A DNA stretch of 64,000 nt from Brachypodium distachyon (lineage: Eukaryota; Streptophyta; Magnoliopsida; Poales; Poaceae): the NCBI RefSeq assembly GCF_000005505.3, contig NC_016132.3:43662914-43726913 (forward strand). Direction: 5' to 3'. The position numbers and the translations under genes were made by a program. Shown piece by piece: positions 58,746-64,000 of this stretch (its first letter is position 1; every line of letters begins with the position of its first letter). The notes under the pieces are model-generated. The model made no database searches. It had not been told where the DNA came from and worked only from the letters and a program-made list of their open reading frames with translations.

Positions 58746-61700
58746 ATGGCTACCGGCAGCGATCAGACGCAAGCGGAGGCCGAGGCCGATGCGGTGGAAC
58801 TCGTGCTGTTCCAGGTCGCCGAGTGCTACGTGTATCTGGTACGTGCGCCCCTGTCCCTCTCTTATTCATTTCTTCTACAATCTAGCGATGGGAATTCATC
58901 GAGCACTTGCTGTGCATGGATGTGTCGCCGAAGACCTGATTTTTTGGGGTTTTTTTGTTGCGCAGATACCTCCCAGGAAGACAGCAGCCTCTTACAGGTA
59001 CTGCTCTTCTTAGTTCATTGAAGAAACTGATAATGGACTGGTAGGAAGGATTTATTTGTAATTGTCAGGGTGAATAACAACAGTAGCCAAATCGACTACC
59101 AAAATCTGAATGAGCTAATGGTTGCCCTGTTTTGGTTTGATTCACCCGTACGATTGCAAATATGATTCATTCGTTTGCTTCATGATTGTTTGTTCTGTTA
59201 TGATTGATGATTAGTATAAACTGAGATACACTTGTGGGGCGTTTTTTTGAGTAATGGGATGACTTAACCTTTTTTTGGTTTGACGAATGTACAGTACTAG
59301 TTCCATCACCTCCTCCTCATTCCTTATAATCTCAGCAGCAGCAGAGAAAAAAGAAACTACGGAGTAATAAAAGTAACCCTAGATTAACAATGCAGTAACC
59401 CATAATAGGATTAATCCATTTCCATTCCTCGAATCATGCATGCCTTTTGTGAACCATGGAAAATGTCCATTGACATTAGTGACATCCAGGGCTGATGAGT
59501 GGAATGTCAACAAATGGGCTTGGGAAGGGGGCCTTAAGGTTGTCAGCAAGGAAGAAGAATGCATTATTAAATTGGAAGACAAGAGCACTGGTATAGTAAT
59601 TTCATTAGTGTTGTTTGGACATTGATTGTAGCGTTTACAATACTAATTCTTCAATTTCTTTCATTAATTTCAGGGGAGCTGTATGCCAGGGCCTTTCTTA
59701 GAGAAGGTGAACCACATCCAGTGGAAGCTGTAATTGATAGCAGCAGGTCGGTTCTTGTTGCTGCCATAGGGCAGTTATATTGTACAGTGAAATGTGTGCC
59801 TTTGTAGTTATATTCTGCATTACATACTGCACAGGGACTGTATAAGCAGAGTCTGAAATGATTCTTGTTGCTTCAATATTTGCTTGCAGATATTTTGTAC
59901 TTCGCGTTGAAGAGAATATAGGTGATAAACTGTCTTTCTCTTGAGTTATAAGATCTTACATGTGCAGTAATGTTTTACTTGCTGTTGAGTTGGTGCCAGT
60001 TGGTCATAGTGATAGTTTCTGTTGAGCTGGTAACCACAGTATTTGATAAGTTGTATTGAGATGGTGAGCATATCATTTGATAAGTACTGAGAGATGGTGA
60101 ACACAGATGTGGCTAGCACAATTTCTCACAATGGTTCATACATAGAAGCATGACAATTATTGCTATTGACTGTAGATGGGCGTCAGCGTCATGCTTTTAT
60201 TGGTTTAGGCTTCCGGGAAAGAACTGAAGCATATGACTTCCAAGCTGCTCTACACGACCATATGAAGTATCCTTTTGTCCATCTCGAGACATATTGTGTA
60301 GCCTGTGATTTGGAAAGTCACATGAATATTTCCCATGCAATCGCTCAGTGACCAGGGACTGTGTATGTGGAATCCCATTTGATCAAATCTAATTTCTGTT
60401 TAGCATAATAGGTTCTTATTTTGAATCATCAACAGTTCCATTACGAGGTGGGTTTATTACACGAACCCAATCAGATCATCTAGCCATGCAGTCAGAACTA
60501 TGAATGCACTTCAAGTTGGCTAGAATCAGTTCCACAAAGAATGGCACGCACGCGCTTCAAGATTTTACTTTGACCAATAATTAGACTAATGATTTGAGAT
60601 TCATGTGTTACAAAAATTATATCATTGGATTCGTATTTTGAAAACCTTTCCAACGGTATAAAATTTGTAACAAATAATCTACATGCAATTGGTCTAATCG
60701 TCGGTCAAAGTTCGACCTCGAAAAGCGTGGGCGTCATTGTTTGTGAAAAGGAGGGAGTATTATACAGAATATGTCTGCATTTAGCCACAAGGAAGTTGCA
60801 TTTTTCTTCTTTCATTTTTTCTTGTAAATGTAGCTGTTGTTGAGCAATAAATTGTTTATTTAATGAACCATTTCTTTCATGTTTTATTTTTCTCTTACAT
60901 TATCAAAGATATCTAAACAAGAAGAAGACTGCTGAAGAGATGGTACAGCATTATGAGAATACATCATCAGTTGATTACAGCCTCAAAGAAGGGGAAACTT
61001 TGGTTCTTCAACTTAAGAATGTAAGTTCTCATCTATCTTATTTACTACGGCGTAGAAGAAATGAACTAGAGGTTGGTGATGGATTTTTTTAAATGGTCTC
61101 CAAGTTGCTCAAGCACTGATGTGTACATCGTTATATGCCAAAATATATATTGACACGGTTAGATAGATCATGGATTCAAATATCCAAACAAACTACCACA
61201 CATATATAGGTAAATCTCAAATGTCACTTGTGGACTGTAGTGATTATAACGTATCAATCGTCTATATCATGTCAGCCAGGTTTAACATTGCAAATAAATT
61301 TGGTGCATCTTCAAGGTCTCTCTTTTGGAATTTGACAACAGTACATACCCTTGCATATTCAGCTACGTACCAGTTCGAACTGATCATGCTTCAGAAAAAA
61401 ATCTGAACCTTACTACGCTGAATTGAAGAATATCTTCAGTGCCTGTAAGACTAACTGTGTAGATAAAAAATTGATCATAAATTTGTACACATACCTTTGA
61501 CAACTACCTGACTTCTCTTAAATATTCTTCTTTATGTAATGTAACATCTCCCTAATGTTTTGGTTTGTTATGCAGAAAGAAACTGTCACCAAGACAAAAT
61601 CAGCATTTTTCGAGCAAGGCCTGAACAAGCTCTCATTCAACGAAAAGGCAAACAACAAGGAGGCAACAGTCTCACTCAAACTTCCCCCACCTCCACCCTC

Positions 61701-61902
61701 ACCCGTCTCTCCTACCGATTCTGGAGTTCCCTTTTCCCCTTTCAAAGCAGAATTTCCCTCCCAGGAACAACCAGCTGCTGGTACTGTCGGTAGTTCCCCT
61801 TCCAAAGCAGAACCTGCTCCTGAGGAGCAACCGGCTGCAGCAGAGAAGACCAAACAAGGAAGCGTGGATGATGACTTTGGGGACTTCCAGGCTGCTGGAT
61901 GA
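58746..61902 (+). CDS. NECAP-like adaptin-ear-binding coat-associated protein
   Basis: Eight exons, 58746-58838, 58966-58997, 59490-59590, 59674-59746, 59890-59921, 60176-60266, 60909-61020 and 61576-61902, encode 286 residues; all junctions are in phase. The N-terminal two thirds form the NECAP PHear domain (DUF1681): VELVLFQVAECYVYL, IPPRKTAASYRADEW, WEGGLKVVSK, LYARAFLREGEPHPVEAVID, DGRQRHAFIGLGFRER and DFQAALHDH. The tail is Pro/Ser/Glu-rich and ends DDDFGDFQAAG, an FxxF/DFGDF-type adaptor-binding end. NECAPs bind AP-2 and clathrin coats in endocytosis; plant members are mostly uncharacterised. The ATG lies in a clean context (gccATGGC). The truncated Tat2 LTR ends 313 bases upstream. Confidence 0.95.
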
Positions 61903-62692
61903 ATCATGTATCTTGTACATACAGCATGTTTATCACTCGGACCGCTTCTTTCATTTCTTTTCCGTTCCATCAGTTGTGACTTTTTCTGAGGCGCCTGTGT
62001 TGCTGTACAGAGAGCTATCACCTCATAATTCGTATAAATACAGGATACTGTACCTTTTCCTTTTGCAGAAGCATTCCGAAATTTTCTGTCCATGACTTGC
62101 TACCGAATCACGGAACTCCGGAAGCAATCTGACTTGAGCTGGACGGGAGCAACAGGAAACGGCCAATGCACTGCCTAAACCAGCGTTTCTGCAAGCTGGA
62201 GGAGCAGCAGCCATCCATCGGCTCTACAACCTGACGCTGCCCGGGTGGAGCTGCTTGTATGTGCCTTGTTCGGCCCTGGGTTCTTGGCTTGTGCTGCTCA
62301 GCGCGGTCGTTGGCCACTTGGCCCCCTGGCCGGGGCGCTCGTCTTGGCTGCCTTGTTCGGGTTCTGCCTCGCCCTGCGCGCGCCTTACGACAGGCTAATG
62401 CAGCATCAGCAAGTTGGTCGGAACAATAGATTTTGTTATACATAGGAGTACCGAGAACAACACTGCTGGCCAGAAAAAAACAGAGAGTATTTCGCGTAGG
62501 CATCTTTAATATTACAAGTGCGTGACGAGTCAGAGAATTAAGGAGAGTTGCTGACCTGATTACGGATTACAGGTGGGTGCTAGTATTTGTTGACAAAAGC
62601 CTACGCCATTCAAGAATGTAAGTCTAACATCAGTCTCATGAATCACTATACATCGAGATGATATCTACACTAGTCTGGAATCGTGTGATACA
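61903..62692. other. Region between convergent NECAP and ATG7 genes
   Basis: Must contain both 3' UTRs. A GC-rich patch at 62150-62400 gives a 66-codon plus-strand frame with a hydrophobic stretch, but it has no start context or family match and is probably chance or an old insertion. Confidence 0.55.
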
Positions 62693-64000
62693 TCAGATTT
62701 CGGCCAACTCATCGTCATCAAGTTCATCTACCCACTCGACCTGGGAATAATCCGCCAGCTTCATCAAGTTGGTCAGGCCAGTAAGGTCTTCCAGATAGGT
62801 TGGTTCGTTGATCACCTGCATCACAAAATCCAATCCTCTACTCCGGTATTCAGACAGTACCTGCCGATTTTTTTATTTTTTTCGCATGAGATCCCATGAA
62901 TGAACAATACATGAATCAGCACAAGCTTCCAAAATATACGGTTCGAACCATGCAAACTATAAATATTTACTTACCGCATTGGAACATGCAGTACAATTAC
63001 TCGAGGAATAGCCCAAGAGGGTTAATAGGTTGTATTGTGACAGTGATCCTCGTATCTGGTGTGGCAGTAGACCAAGTGGACGCTCGGTGTTCATGCCAGC
63101 GATATCTCCTGGAGCATGTATCCTACAGAAGGTGGTAAATCAACTATCAGAGATGTATCACCTTACATAGAAATGATAATACAAGAGTTCAAGCTGTTCC
63201 AGACTTCTATTTCGAGGTGTATGGTTGCTTACCCATCTTGATGATTTAACATTCTTGTGAAGAGGTCTGCAGCGTGACCAGATGCAATGGATGCTAGTCC
63301 AGGTCGTGTTACCGTACATTGTTGATCCAGTGTTCGATTGGAGACTGACTGCATTAGGAAATCAAGAAAAAAAAATGTTATCTAATTGTTGTAGGAGTGT
63401 AATATGTTGAGCAAATGAGTATAGTTCTCAAAATTTTAGAAAACATTACATCAACAGGAGCAATAACATCGTTGCAGAAATAACACCCCAGTCTTTGACG
63501 GCCAAGAACATCTCTTGCAGACAGCTTATCTGTGGCAGCAACCACATTTGAACCTTCAGAATTTGTTCCTGGACCAGCTCCATGTCGCATGGCAAGGTAG
63601 CTATCATATCCTAGGGCTGCAGTAATAGCAATCTGCAATACAATGAGAGGCATTAGCATAGAGAAATTTACAATGTGTACTTTATTCAAGAACATAGACA
63701 ATATTTACCTTGTTTTCATTCGCACAGAGAAGTGTTGGAAGCCACCTACTTTCTCTTGTGTCGGTCAACAAAAAGACAGCATCATGTGTAGCTACTAGCT
63801 CCTGGAGGCGTTTGCAATCTTCAAGAACACCATCAGCTTCACTAGAAGATACGGGATGCCCTGGCATAGGTATTTCCATTTCAACTCCTTTAGCCTCCTA
63901 CAAGGCAGAAATTGTTACAAGTTACAACAAAAATAACACAACTAGAGTTTTGAGGGAAAGGGAGTGAATACTCACCACTGACGGACATCTCTCTTCTAGA
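62693..64000 (-). CDS. ATG7: Autophagy-related protein 7 (E1-like enzyme), C-terminal part
   Basis: Minus-strand exons: 63976-64000 (continues out of the window), 63709-63897, 63450-63632, 63233-63348, 62975-63122 and 62693-62860, encoding about the last 275 residues. Motifs include [46 protein letters not shown] and [10 protein letters not shown]. The catalytic cysteine for the thioester lies in [20 protein letters not shown]. The protein ends with [18 protein letters not shown]7 activates ATG8 and ATG12 with ATP and passes them to ATG3 and ATG10, so it is needed for autophagosome formation in the cytosol. The ATP-binding N-terminal half is outside the window. Exon phases agree throughout and no stop or frameshift was found. 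The gene converges on NECAP. Confidence 0.95.

Noticed and set aside
62245..62445. 66-codon plus-strand frame with a hydrophobic stretch
   Set aside because: No start context, no homologue I recognise, and it lies where the NECAP and ATG7 3' UTRs should be.

Overview
This window looks like nuclear DNA of a Triticeae grass (wheat, barley, rye or Aegilops). The evidence is a Ty1-copia element whose LTR terminus and tRNA-Met primer site match the Angela/BARE/WIS group, several Stowaway MITEs with CTCCCTCC-type ends, Ty3-gypsy elements of the Tat lineage, and genes with introns and a GC-rich 5' end as in grasses. The species cannot be told from the sequence alone. From memory, rice ATG7 lies on chromosome 1, which would suggest Triticeae group 3; this is only an inference.

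Layout. 1-7694: a young but broken copia element on the minus strand, cut by the window edge. 8567-9731: a papain-like cysteine protease gene (CP1). 11181-11430: a decayed copia fragment. 11579-23775: a Tat-type Ty3-gypsy element on the minus strand, with a second, antisense multi-exon gene on the plus strand and a chimeric left end. 24874-26031: a second cysteine protease (CP2), a tandem paralogue of CP1 now separated from it mostly by the gypsy element. 26032-29072: intergenic DNA with MITEs and a LINE-type RNase H remnant. 29073-36575: a 13-exon CofD/YvcK-like gene on the minus strand, with a probable plastid transit peptide and MITEs in three consecutive introns. 37765-39609: a four-exon trichome-birefringence-like (TBL) O-acetyltransferase gene, divergent from the CofD-like gene. 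42781-44127: an intronless coding region for a two-RRM protein of the UBP1-associated protein 2 type on the minus strand. 45873-58432: a second, older Tat element on the plus strand with the same antisense gene architecture; its right LTR is truncated and ends about 310 bp before the next gene. 58746-61902: an eight-exon NECAP-like endocytic adaptor gene. 62693-64000: the 3' part of ATG7 on the minus strand, convergent with NECAP.

The host genes do not form one pathway. CP1 and CP2 are vacuolar/secretory proteases, ATG7 drives autophagy, NECAP acts in clathrin coats, and TBL proteins acetylate wall polymers in the Golgi. The strongest candidates for something under-described are the spliced antisense gene carried by both Tat elements, a CP2 intron that is exactly in frame and open next to the catalytic cysteine, and the LTR/gag chimera at the left end of the first Tat element. 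All exon boundaries were derived by hand from GT/AG sites, reading-frame continuity and family motifs; no alignment program was run.
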